Of a stretch of DNA of 18,222 bases, positions 1-7,008 are shown one piece after another. Origin of the DNA: an uncultured Chloroflexota bacterium (GTDB taxonomy: Bacteria > Chloroflexota > Dehalococcoidia > UBA3495); NCBI GenBank assembly GCA_913052545.1, contig CAJXEF010000021.1, positions 1-18,222 on the forward strand, written 5' to 3'. Every line of letters begins with the position of its first letter. Positions within the stretch are counted from its first letter, which is position 1. The translations under genes and the position numbers were made by a program. The notes under the pieces are model-generated. The model saw nothing but the letters and a program-made list of their open reading frames with translations, was not told where the DNA came from and made no database searches.

Positions 1-540
1 AAAGGATACGAAGGTAGGCTAATTACTGATATAGCCGAATCCAGAGGGCAAGATCCAGCGGACGCATTGTTCGATCTTTTACTCGATGAGAATCTAAGCA
101 TTTCCACTGTCGGATTAGGTACTAACCCGCAGACTTTGCCCGCGTTTGTTGCCCATCCTTACGGGATGATAGCCAGTGATGCTATTTTGTTCGGAGAATA
201 TCCCAACCCCAGAACATATGGTTGTTTCCCAATCGTATTATCTGAGTTTGTTAGAGCGGAACAGCATTTGCGGCTACCAGAGGCAATACGTAAAATGACA
301 TCTTTCCCTGCACAACGATTAGGATTACCAGACAGAGGGCTTTTGAAAGATGGATTCAGACCAGATATAGTAATTTTCGATCCAAAGTCCGTAAAAACTT
401 ATGCGACAAAAGACGATCCTAAACACTACCCCGTTGGTATCAATTACGTGATAGTTAACGGTAACGTAATAATACGTAATGGAGAGAATACCGGAGTCTT
501 AGCTGGCCGAGCTCTCAGAAGAGGACATCACAACACTTAG
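1..540 (+). CDS. N-acyl-D-amino-acid deacylase / D-aminoacylase-like amidohydrolase, 3' part only
   Basis: The reading frame is open from base 1, so the gene starts before the window; 179 C-terminal residues are visible. This family hydrolyses N-acyl-D-amino acids or related amides in a TIM-barrel amidohydrolase fold. The visible part matches the family's C-terminal layout: DPADALFDLL near residues 18-27, the SD pair whose Asp (residue 60 here) is the catalytic Asp in D-aminoacylases, PRTYG at 70-74, then EAIRKMTSFPAQRLGL (94-109), a GLLKDGF/DIVIFDP beta-sandwich segment and YPVGINYVIVNG near the end. Relatives usually read HPR before the YG; here it is NPR. The metal ligands lie in the missing N-terminal part, so activity cannot be judged. 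The TTG at 67 is an internal codon, not a start. A dienelactone hydrolase-like gene follows 181 bases downstream. Family assignment is confident; substrate is unknown. Confidence 0.88.
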   Translation, partial: KGYEGRLITDIAESRGQDPADALFDLLLDENLSISTVGLGTNPQTLPAFVAHPYGMIASDAILFGEYPNPRTYGCFPIVLSEFVRAEQHLRLPEAIRKMTSFPAQRLGLPDRGLLKDGFRPDIVIFDPKSVKTYATKDDPKHYPVGINYVIVNGNVIIRNGENTGVLAGRALRRGHHNT

Positions 541-703
541 TAAAACAAACGCTTCACTATCATTCACAACATCGAGAACTCTAATCGACCTCGTTGCAAA
601 CCTCACTATTAATCATTTGACACCAATTCATGCTGGTAGTAACCTGCGTCAAGCCGTAGCAGGAACAGTTCATGCCCCTAACCTGCCACAGATAACAACG
701 GAC

Positions 704-711
704 AAAGGAGG
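704..711 (+). promoter_or_regulatory. Ribosome binding site that fixes the start of the dienelactone hydrolase-like gene
   Basis: The sequence AAAGGAGG lies 10 bases before the ATG at 722. The same frame is open upstream to a TTG at 617, but no comparable site precedes that TTG and the family normally begins near residue 1 of the shorter protein. The ATG at 722 is therefore the preferred start. Confidence 0.8.
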
Positions 712-721
712 ACCACCTCAT

Positions 722-1465
722 ATGAGTTACGAAGGATTAATTGCAGAAACAGTTCATATCAACGGTCATAACGGAGACCAGATAGACGGCTACCTGGCAA
801 GACCGTTGGGATCCGGTCCATTCCCCGGTGTAGTCTTAATACACCATATGCCGGGCTGGGACGAGGCATCTAAAGAGATGGCTCGCAAATTTGCATACCA
901 TGGTTATGCTTGCATATCCCCTAACCTTCACTTTAGGGAAGGAAAAGGCAACGCAGTAGACAACAGTACTAGTGTGAGAGAAGCTGGCGGAATGCCAGAT
1001 GATCGAACCCTCGGAGACGTAGCAGCAGCCAACGCCTATCTACGGACTCTCCCTTACCACAATGGCAAGGTCGGAGTCATTGGCTTCTGTTCAGGTGGAC
1101 GACAGACTTACCTCGTATCATGTAGGTTAGATGGCTTCGATGCCGCGGTAGATTGCTGGGGAGGTGGAGTCACTGCCACTGGAGACGACCTTACTGAACG
1201 GCAACCAGTTGCTCCAGCGGATTATACAGCCGATATGAAATGCCCAATCTTGGGGCTTTTTGGCAATGAGGATGCGCGTCCCTCACCAGCCGATGTAGAT
1301 GCGACGGAAGCCCTACTTAAAAGTAATAACAAAGTTTATGAATTCCACCGGTACGACAATGCAGGGCATGGCTTCTTTGCAGTAGATCGGCCTAGTTACA
1401 GGCAGGAGGCTGCGGTCGAAGGGTGGTCAGAAGTTTTCAAGTGGTACGGCAAATATTTAGCGTAG
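722..1465 (+). CDS. Dienelactone hydrolase family alpha/beta hydrolase
   Basis: The protein has 247 residues, normal for the family. Dienelactone hydrolases open the lactone ring of dienelactones in chloroaromatic breakdown, but many relatives act on other esters or lactones. The nucleophile elbow is GFCSGGR with Cys123, the same position as in the classical enzyme. The other triad members are Asp184 in GNEDARPS and His216 in NAGHGF. The N-terminal segment GYLARP...GVVLIHHMPG (about 23-45) is the usual first strands and oxyanion region. There is no signal peptide, so a cytoplasmic enzyme is expected. The start is set by a strong ribosome binding site. A terminator follows the stop codon, so this gene ends its transcription unit. 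It sits between an amidohydrolase and an MmgE/PrpD gene, which suggests catabolism, but the substrate is not readable. Confidence 0.92.
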   Translation: MSYEGLIAETVHINGHNGDQIDGYLARPLGSGPFPGVVLIHHMPGWDEASKEMARKFAYHGYACISPNLHFREGKGNAVDNSTSVREAGGMPDDRTLGDVAAANAYLRTLPYHNGKVGVIGFCSGGRQTYLVSCRLDGFDAAVDCWGGGVTATGDDLTERQPVAPADYTADMKCPILGLFGNEDARPSPADVDATEALLKSNNKVYEFHRYDNAGHGFFAVDRPSYRQEAAVEGWSEVFKWYGKYLA

Positions 1466-1537
1466 TAATTGATCCGTTGCTATCGAGGAGCCATCTTTGA
1501 ACGCAACACATTCTCGGAATACCTAGATTTAGGAAAC

Positions 1538-1578
1538 AAATGCCCCGGTTTATAAATAGACCGGGGCATTTAATTTCG
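1538..1578 (+). terminator. Rho-independent terminator after the dienelactone hydrolase-like gene
   Basis: A perfect 12-bp stem (AAATGCCCCGGT at 1538-1549 with ACCGGGGCATTT at 1560-1571) surrounds a 10-base loop and is followed by TTAATTT. The A-rich 5' arm and T-rich 3' arm mean it could also act on the opposite strand. It separates the hydrolase from the MmgE/PrpD gene. Confidence 0.85.
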
Positions 1579-1597
1579 AGGCTATTTCTGAATCTCT

Positions 1598-1606
1598 TGG
1601 TATAAT
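1598..1606 (+). promoter_or_regulatory. Extended -10 promoter for the MmgE/PrpD gene
   Basis: TGG directly before a perfect TATAAT (1601-1606) forms an extended -10 element. No good -35 box lies 17 bases upstream, which extended -10 promoters tolerate. Transcription would begin near 1613, about 35 bases before the GTG start, and just past the preceding terminator. Confidence 0.6.
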
Positions 1607-1648
1607 TAGTTAATACGACCTGACAAGGCAGTAAACCGCATAATAGGG

Positions 1649-3013
1649 GTGTTGAAATTGGGAGCCACAGAAATCTTAGCAGACTATGGCATTTCTTCCA
1701 CATCTGACCAGATTCCACAAGAAATCATTCATGAGGGAAAACGATGTTTTATCAATTTTCTTGCGGTCTCCCTTTATGCTTCTCGAGATCCTTCTCTTGA
1801 TATCCTCCTGGATGTTTTTAAACTAGAGGGGGGCAAACAACAATCGTCTATAGCAGGCGTCCGAGCAAGAACCACTATCCAAAACGCCGCCCTCGCGAAT
1901 GGATACCTAGGGCATCTGGAAGATTATGACGACACACATTTCCCGACGGTAATTCATCCGTCCTCACCGACTTTACCTTCTTCGTTAGCGATCGGTGAAC
2001 ATCTTTCCGCTAGCGGTAATGATGTCTTGGCAGCTTCGATTTTAGGGATGGAACTATGCTGCCGTATAGGCATGGCCGTACATCCGCACCATTACGATGA
2101 GGGCTGGCACATAACGGGTACTTGCGGCGTATTTGGCTCAGCAATTGCTGCGGGTAGGCTTGTAGGATTATCCCTAGACCAAATGATATCAGCTATGGGC
2201 ATTGCTGGAACTCAGGCAGCAGGAGTGAGGGAAGTTTTTGGGTCAATGACCAAGCCATTCCATCCTGGCCGATCTGCACAAAGTGGTTTATTAGCGACGT
2301 TGCTTGCCCATAGAGGATTCAGTTCTACTGAAACCATTTTAGAAGGCAGAAGAGGATTTGGAGCAGTATTGTCAGATCAGTCCGATTGGAATGTAGCAAC
2401 AGCTGGACTAGGAACACGATGGGAACTCAAAATGAACGGGCTCAAACCATACGCATGCGGCGTAGTTATTCACCCATTGATCGATGCTATGATAGCTTTT
2501 AGGGATGATCAGGGTATCAATGCCGAAGACGTAAGAAATATTACCGCTAAAGTACACCCATTGGTAATAGAGCTGGTAAACAGACCAAATCCACGCGTTG
2601 GCCTGGAAGGCAAATTTTCATATCAACACAGTATGGCTGTCGGTTTGATAGATGGATCTGCTTTTCCGGCACAATACACGGACGACCGAGTACTGGATCC
2701 CCAAGTAGCCAATTTACGAGACAAGATTCAAGCAACCATCGATCCAAGTATGTCCGAAGATTCCACAGAAATTACCATAACCCTAAAAAACGGAACATCC
2801 TATGAAGAAACTGTACTTCATGCCACGGGAGCTCCAGAAAACCCTTTATCAGATTCAATACTTAATCAAAAATTTCGGGTTCTGTCAGAAGGAGTTATCT
2901 CACATTCTCAAACAGAGCAACTCTTAGATTTACTTTGGAACCTGGAGAAGGTACCTAATATAAGCCAAGTAATGGAATTAACTCGTCCTAACCGTAGGTC
3001 TAGGAGAAGTTAA
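1649..3013 (+). CDS. MmgE/PrpD family protein
   Basis: The protein has 454 residues, the usual family length. The family includes 2-methylcitrate dehydratase (PrpD), cis-aconitate decarboxylase and iminodisuccinate epimerase, which act on small polycarboxylates. Family motifs are clear: GHLEDYDDTH (88-97), IHPSSP (102-107), GWHITGTCGVFG (152-163), GIAGTQAAG (184-192) and MTKPFHPGRSAQSG (200-213). Compared with cis-aconitate decarboxylase, the active-site residues appear kept: an Asp in the DYDD stretch (92-95), Thr96, His103, His154 and Lys202. The start is GTG at 1649; a TTG at 1652 is a near alternative and the ribosome binding site is weak. A promoter lies just upstream. A small zinc-ribbon-like gene follows and a convergent MFS carrier lies beyond it. 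Family is certain; whether it is a dehydratase, decarboxylase or epimerase is not. Confidence 0.93.
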   Translation: MLKLGATEILADYGISSTSDQIPQEIIHEGKRCFINFLAVSLYASRDPSLDILLDVFKLEGGKQQSSIAGVRARTTIQNAALANGYLGHLEDYDDTHFPTVIHPSSPTLPSSLAIGEHLSASGNDVLAASILGMELCCRIGMAVHPHHYDEGWHITGTCGVFGSAIAAGRLVGLSLDQMISAMGIAGTQAAGVREVFGSMTKPFHPGRSAQSGLLATLLAHRGFSSTETILEGRRGFGAVLSDQSDWNVATAGLGTRWELKMNGLKPYACGVVIHPLIDAMIAFRDDQGINAEDVRNITAKVHPLVIELVNRPNPRVGLEGKFSYQHSMAVGLIDGSAFPAQYTDDRVLDPQVANLRDKIQATIDPSMSEDSTEITITLKNGTSYEETVLHATGAPENPLSDSILNQKFRVLSEGVISHSQTEQLLDLLWNLEKVPNISQVMELTRPNRRSRRS

Positions 3014-3141
3014 AGAAGATGTTCTGTTCCTATACACAGATCGTGATCAAATAAAGCTTGTTTAGTTAATTTGTCTAGCGTTCGATAGTTGCAAAGGTCC
3101 AACTTAGTACAATCAGAATTTAATGCTGAGAGGTTGCCCAA

Positions 3142-3372
3142 ATGCCGATAACAGAAGTAACGTTGGTCAGGATTTGCAGAAACTGTAATCAAGAGTTAGA
3201 GACATTTACTGTAAAAAAGGACAATTTACAAATGTTTTCAGACGCAACGGTTTGGTGTGAAAACTGTCAATCCCATCAACCTGAATATTTGGATATAGCT
3301 GGTCGTAGAGACGCTATAAAAACAGAGCAAGAAAGCTATCCCGCCAACTTACCTATTCTAATAGACCCTTAG
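3142..3372 (+). CDS. Hypothetical small putative zinc-ribbon protein
   Basis: This is a 76-residue protein that I do not recognise. It carries two CxxC pairs, CRNC (residues 12-15) and CENC (39-42), about 23 residues apart, which is the spacing of a four-cysteine zinc ribbon. The rest is polar, with no membrane segment or signal peptide. The ATG at 3142 has GAGAGG at 3128-3133, 8 bases upstream, supporting translation from here. It follows the MmgE/PrpD gene by 128 bases and converges on the MFS gene. Zinc ribbons of this size often bind nucleic acid or modulate an enzyme, but nothing here identifies the role. It could also be a mis-called frame, though the paired cysteines and ribosome binding site argue for a real gene. 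Confidence 0.6.
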   Translation: MPITEVTLVRICRNCNQELETFTVKKDNLQMFSDATVWCENCQSHQPEYLDIAGRRDAIKTEQESYPANLPILIDP

Positions 3373-3462
3373 CTAGAGCATTATTACGCATAACAAAGGC
3401 ATTGAAATTCAAGGCCACGTACATGACCGTAGCTCAGGTAAATATCTTTCTAACTCAATAGA

Positions 3463-4782
3463 TCAATTTTGTTGAACAATCAAAGGCTCTTTAGTGAGTT
3501 GTACTGGTTTCCTTATAACTAAGAAACATATACAGGCTATACTTGCACAAATACCACCCTGGATTATCGCCAAATCATAATTACCAAAATTGTCAAAAAC
3601 CCAGCCAGCGAAAACAGGGGAGGCGATTAGAGCCCAGCTGTGGGAAAATGTTATATAACCGCGTAGACTGGCGAAGCGATCTCTACCAAAATATTCACCC
3701 ATCGCAGCCCAAACTATTATGCCTGCTCCGTCACCTAATCCCTGGAACAAAACAAAAATTAACAATAACACGATTCCCGCTCCATGCCATTCACCAAAAT
3801 AAAGGAAGAATAAGCCCGCGCTTTCAAGCAACAAACTGGCAGAGAGCAGGTAAGATTTTGGTACTCGGTCTCCTAAATAACCTACTATTAATCGAGACAA
3901 GAAATTTATCCCGAACATAAACCCCGTTAAGTTAGCTGCCTCCTGCCTGCTAACACCTTTGGTTTCTAGGATAGGAATTATGCTTACCAGGATACCTAGA
4001 GTGGCGACCTGACGTAATCCGGCACCCACCAATAATAACCAATATGCCTGCGTACGTAAGGCCTCCTTTACAGTGTAATCACGAATTTCTCTGGTTTCCT
4101 GTGACCCGCCCTCTCCAGAAATCACTCTTACCGGAGGCCGCACGTCCCCATCAGGCAATAACCCCATATCTTCCGGGCGATTCCGGAAGAATATGGTCAG
4201 TGGCAATAGAAATATTAAGTAGGCTATACCGCATAACAGAGATGCATCCTGCCAACTACGTCTGGCAATAACGAAATTGAGTGATGGAACCAAAAACAAA
4301 CCACCTAAAGAAGAAACCGCTGCTAGCAGGGAAATAGCGAGCGCCCTTTTACGATTGAACCATTGGTTTATGCCAGCAAATAGAGCATGTTGAAAAGCTA
4401 TACTATTTCCGAGAGACACAATAAGTAGGTATACCAATGTAAAAGTAAGAAACGAGTCTACAAATTGAGAGAGAACTATATATCCAATTACGGTCCAAAT
4501 TAATGCCGGAATTAACAATTTTTTGTTCCCAAACCGGTCAATTAGCCATCCTGCTACCGGGCCTTCCAGTCCTCCCTCAGCCCGAGCTATCGAAAATACT
4601 AAATTAGTTTGGGCCTGACTTATCCCGAGAGAATCCTTGATAGCGGGCACAAAAACCGTAAATCCCCGGAAGAAAACCCCACTGGCAAAAAATGCCATAG
4701 CTGAGGTGATGGCTACCATCCACCAGCCATAAAAGATACGGGAATTCGCCGGTTCAGAATAATTATCTTGCTCTGTAGTCAT
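3463..4782 (-). CDS. MFS transporter, monocarboxylate / oxalate:formate antiporter-like
   Basis: The protein has 439 residues from the ATG at 4782; the frame extends to a TTG at 4794 but ATG is preferred. No clear ribosome binding site precedes either. The hydrophobic profile fits 12 membrane helices. The N-terminal RIFYGWWMV (15-23) is typical of bacterial monocarboxylate-type MFS carriers. The family motif A reads GWLIDRFGNKK (78-88) after the second helix, with a second-half counterpart GYLGDRVPK. A hydrophilic central loop around residues 200-230 separates the two six-helix halves. It should move a small organic anion across the inner membrane. Being close to MmgE/PrpD and hydrolase genes suggests uptake of a catabolic substrate, but that is inference. 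It converges with the zinc-ribbon gene and diverges from dinB. Confidence 0.9.
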   Translation of the reverse strand: MTTEQDNYSEPANSRIFYGWWMVAITSAMAFFASGVFFRGFTVFVPAIKDSLGISQAQTNLVFSIARAEGGLEGPVAGWLIDRFGNKKLLIPALIWTVIGYIVLSQFVDSFLTFTLVYLLIVSLGNSIAFQHALFAGINQWFNRKRALAISLLAAVSSLGGLFLVPSLNFVIARRSWQDASLLCGIAYLIFLLPLTIFFRNRPEDMGLLPDGDVRPPVRVISGEGGSQETREIRDYTVKEALRTQAYWLLLVGAGLRQVATLGILVSIIPILETKGVSRQEAANLTGFMFGINFLSRLIVGYLGDRVPKSYLLSASLLLESAGLFFLYFGEWHGAGIVLLLIFVLFQGLGDGAGIIVWAAMGEYFGRDRFASLRGYITFSHSWALIASPVFAGWVFDNFGNYDLAIIQGGICASIACICFLVIRKPVQLTKEPLIVQQN

Positions 4783-4844
4783 ATCAATTAGCAATCACAA
4801 ATATTTCCCTACTAGTGTTCACCAATATTACTATCCACTAACAC

Positions 4845-5000
4845 AGTCAACCTTCGCAAAATATGTTGACTCTAGGGAGTGTCTCATAACTCCAGAATAG
4901 CATAAAATCTAATCCGAGTAGGTTATGAGCTTTGATATATATGGCTAAATCAAATACATGTATGATACATCCCTAGACTTGTTTAGTAGTAAAAGTCAAC
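4845..5000. repeat. Short inverted and direct repeats between the MFS gene and dinB
   Basis: AGTCAAC occurs at 4845-4851 and 4994-5000, and its complement GTTGACT at 4865-4871; the first and third form a 7-bp inverted repeat with a 13-base gap. CTCATAAC (4883-4890) pairs with GTTATGAG (4922-4929). ATGTAT-G-ATACAT (4958-4970) is an odd-length palindrome. These are candidate operator sites in a divergent control region, but each is short and may be chance. Confidence 0.35.
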
Positions 5001-5003
5001 ATT

Positions 5004-6080
5004 ATGACTGAACGTCACATAATCCATGCTGATCTAGACGCTTTCTATGCTGCGGTAGAGCAACTTGACAATCCTGAACTCAGATGTCTTCCCGTTCTCG
5101 TAGGAGGCCCCGCCGAGAAACGCGGAGTAGTCGCTACGGCATCTTATGAAGCCCGTAACTTCGGCATTCACTCCGCTATGCCTATGGCCATTGCCAAGCG
5201 TCTATGTCCTCACGCGATCATCAAGCCTCCGAGATTCGATAGATATAGAGAATTATCTACATGCGTGATGCAAATATTTTCAGAATTAACTCCAATGGTC
5301 GAACCAATGTCCTTGGATGAGGCTTATTTGGACATCACTGAACCAGTCTATCAAGGGCAAAAACCATTGCAAATAGGGATAGATCTAAAAAATAAAATCA
5401 TGACCAGCACCGGGTTGGTCATTTCCATAGGTATCGGGACCAACAAATCCATATCGAAGATCGCATCCGACTTAGGAAAACCCGATGGTCTAGTCATAGT
5501 ATCAGCCGGGAACGAAGCGAATTTTCTATCTCCCCTACCAGTTAGACGTCTTCCCGGAATAGGGCCTAAAACAATGAGCCGTTTGAAGGATGATGGTATT
5601 TTTACGATAGGCCAATTGGCAGCACTCGAGCCCCATTGGTTTCTGAGAAAATTTGGTAAGCGAGGATTGGACATAAGAGCCAAAGCGCATGGCCAGGATA
5701 ACGAAGTAATCCATACCACTCGTTTATCCAAATCTATTAGTGCTGAAACAACTTTTCCCGAAGATCTAGATAATCTAGAGATCATCCAATTAGATCTATT
5801 TAAACTCATAGACAAGGTCACCAATCAGTTAACCCGTAGAAACCTACTTTGCAAAACCATAACAATCAAAATGAGATTGTCTGACTTCACAACATTCACA
5901 CGCCAATCGACATTTGACAGAGCCACGAGATCAAGAGAGGAGCTGATCCATTCCGCCGTGAATCTCTTAAAAAAAGAAATGCAACCTGATAGGTCATTCA
6001 GGCTGATAGGCTTTGGAGTTTCCAATTTAAAAGCCGAGGAACAACTTAGCCAACTACCCCAACAGATGGCGCTCTTCTAA
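5004..6080 (+). CDS. dinB: DNA polymerase IV (Y-family translesion polymerase)
   Basis: The protein has 358 residues, a normal DinB length. It copies damaged templates with low fidelity. Catalytic metal ligands are Asp10 in HADLDAFYAAVE and Asp105/Glu106 in MSLDEAYLDI. The steric-gate residue is Tyr15, corresponding to Phe13 in E. coli. SYEARNFGIHSAMP (48-60) is the fingers motif. SIGIGTNKSISKIASDLGKP (141-160) is the palm motif, and LPGIGPKT (183-190) is the thumb helix-hairpin-helix. The little-finger domain follows, and the extreme C-terminus reads QMALF (354-358), a good match to the beta-clamp binding consensus QL(S/D)LF. The ATG at 5004 fits the usual N-terminus but lacks a clear ribosome binding site. 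No LexA box that I can recognise precedes it. It converges with cofE. Confidence 0.97.
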   Translation: MTERHIIHADLDAFYAAVEQLDNPELRCLPVLVGGPAEKRGVVATASYEARNFGIHSAMPMAIAKRLCPHAIIKPPRFDRYRELSTCVMQIFSELTPMVEPMSLDEAYLDITEPVYQGQKPLQIGIDLKNKIMTSTGLVISIGIGTNKSISKIASDLGKPDGLVIVSAGNEANFLSPLPVRRLPGIGPKTMSRLKDDGIFTIGQLAALEPHWFLRKFGKRGLDIRAKAHGQDNEVIHTTRLSKSISAETTFPEDLDNLEIIQLDLFKLIDKVTNQLTRRNLLCKTITIKMRLSDFTTFTRQSTFDRATRSREELIHSAVNLLKKEMQPDRSFRLIGFGVSNLKAEEQLSQLPQQMALF

Positions 6081-6104
6081 AATAAACCGTACTGGCTTAC
6101 CACA

Positions 6105-6863
6105 TTAACGGAACAGATCTTTATCAGGGGAACGAATTAACGACTCGTTACTAGCATCACCCATAGGTTCGTAATTATATCCCTTGATCAACGCCACAGG
6201 AATCGCTAATACTTTACCTGTAACTAACTCTGCTGTCGCAGCGATTTCATCCGCAACGGCGATAGTAGTGGTGTACATCAAGTTACCAAAAGAATCTTCT
6301 TGGCCAACGTAACTCAGCATAGGATTCAAGCCCGCGACACCAATGGCCACATTGACAGCCCCATTCCTCCATGGTCTTCCAAATGTATCTGAGATTACTA
6401 CTGGAACAGTAATTCCTAATCTTTCCCTAATCGAGTTTACTATTAGTCGTGCTGAAGCGTCCGGATCTACCGGTAATAAACATACTTCTTCTAGCCCCGG
6501 TATATTAGAAGCATCTATCCCTGCATTAGCACAATTAAAACCGTGATGAGTCTCGCTGATGATTACTCCATCCAACATTCTCACGATACGTTTACTCTCT
6601 CTAAGTATGAGCTCTGTATGCCTAGGATCTCTCCGGTGCCCCTCTGATATGGATATAGCTAGAGGAGATGGCTCTACAGAATCTATTCGTATCACTCTTC
6701 CTTCGGCTTTGGACACAATCTTCTGGGTCACAACCAATATATCACCCTGTTCGATTTCAATATTTTGTATCGAACAGGCATCCATAATCTGGACTGCCAG
6801 ATCATCCCCTTCAACCGCTTCTGGCATGCCTTCGATGCCAATGACACGAATTTCAGGAGCCAT
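6105..6863 (-). CDS. cofE: Coenzyme F420-0:L-glutamate ligase
   Basis: The protein has 252 residues, normal for archaeal-type CofE without the extra C-terminal domain of actinobacterial FbiB. It uses GTP to add gamma-linked glutamates to F420-0, making the F420 used by F420-dependent oxidoreductases. Diagnostic segments are VTQKIVSKAEGRV (45-57), HGFNCANAGID (107-117), SDTFGRPWRNG (158-168) and VAIGVAG (172-178). Asp117 and Asp159 lie where the metal-binding acidic residues are known. The ATG at 6863 is supported by GGAGG at 6871-6875, 7 bases away. It converges with dinB and diverges from the PduO-type gene. No other F420 biosynthesis gene is in view, so the pathway must be completed elsewhere. 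Its presence implies that the organism makes F420. Confidence 0.95.
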   Translation of the reverse strand: MAPEIRVIGIEGMPEAVEGDDLAVQIMDACSIQNIEIEQGDILVVTQKIVSKAEGRVIRIDSVEPSPLAISISEGHRRDPRHTELILRESKRIVRMLDGVIISETHHGFNCANAGIDASNIPGLEEVCLLPVDPDASARLIVNSIRERLGITVPVVISDTFGRPWRNGAVNVAIGVAGLNPMLSYVGQEDSFGNLMYTTTIAVADEIAATAELVTGKVLAIPVALIKGYNYEPMGDASNESLIRSPDKDLFR

Positions 6864-6914
6864 ATAATTACCTCCATTGAGCTCTTATCCAGTATAGCCC
6901 GCCCGGAACCCCTA

Positions 6915-6923
6915 TGCTACAAT
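6915..6923 (+). promoter_or_regulatory. Extended -10 promoter for the PduO-type adenosyltransferase gene
   Basis: TGC followed by TACAAT (6918-6923, five of six matches to consensus) makes an extended -10 element with no convincing -35 box. It predicts a transcript beginning near 6930 with a leader of about 80 bases. Confidence 0.4.
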
Positions 6924-6927
6924 TAGC

Positions 6928-6972
6928 TAGCCCCAGATATACTTATCTATCCCTTACAAGTCTTCTGGGCTA
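6928..6972 (+). repeat. Inverted repeat in the leader of the PduO-type gene
   Basis: TAGCCCCAGA (6928-6937) can pair with TCTGGGCTA (6964-6972), leaving one C bulged and a loop of about 26 bases. It would sit at the 5' end of the predicted transcript. There is no T-run, so it is not a terminator, and I see none of the conserved blocks of a cobalamin riboswitch. Confidence 0.35.
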
Positions 6973-7008
6973 CGTTCCAAATCAATTAATCTAAATAGGG
7001 AGCAAACC

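Noticed and set aside
617..721. Upstream TTG start adding 35 residues to the dienelactone hydrolase-like protein
   Set aside because: No ribosome binding site precedes it, the added residues match nothing in the family, and a strong site with correct spacing precedes the ATG at 722.
5351..5824. 157-codon open frame on the strand opposite dinB
   Set aside because: It lies wholly inside a well-conserved polymerase gene and its translation has no family-like features; it is a shadow frame.
6864..7008. Cobalamin riboswitch upstream of the adenosyltransferase gene
   Set aside because: The region is short and I see none of the conserved B12-box sequence blocks; only a simple inverted repeat is present.
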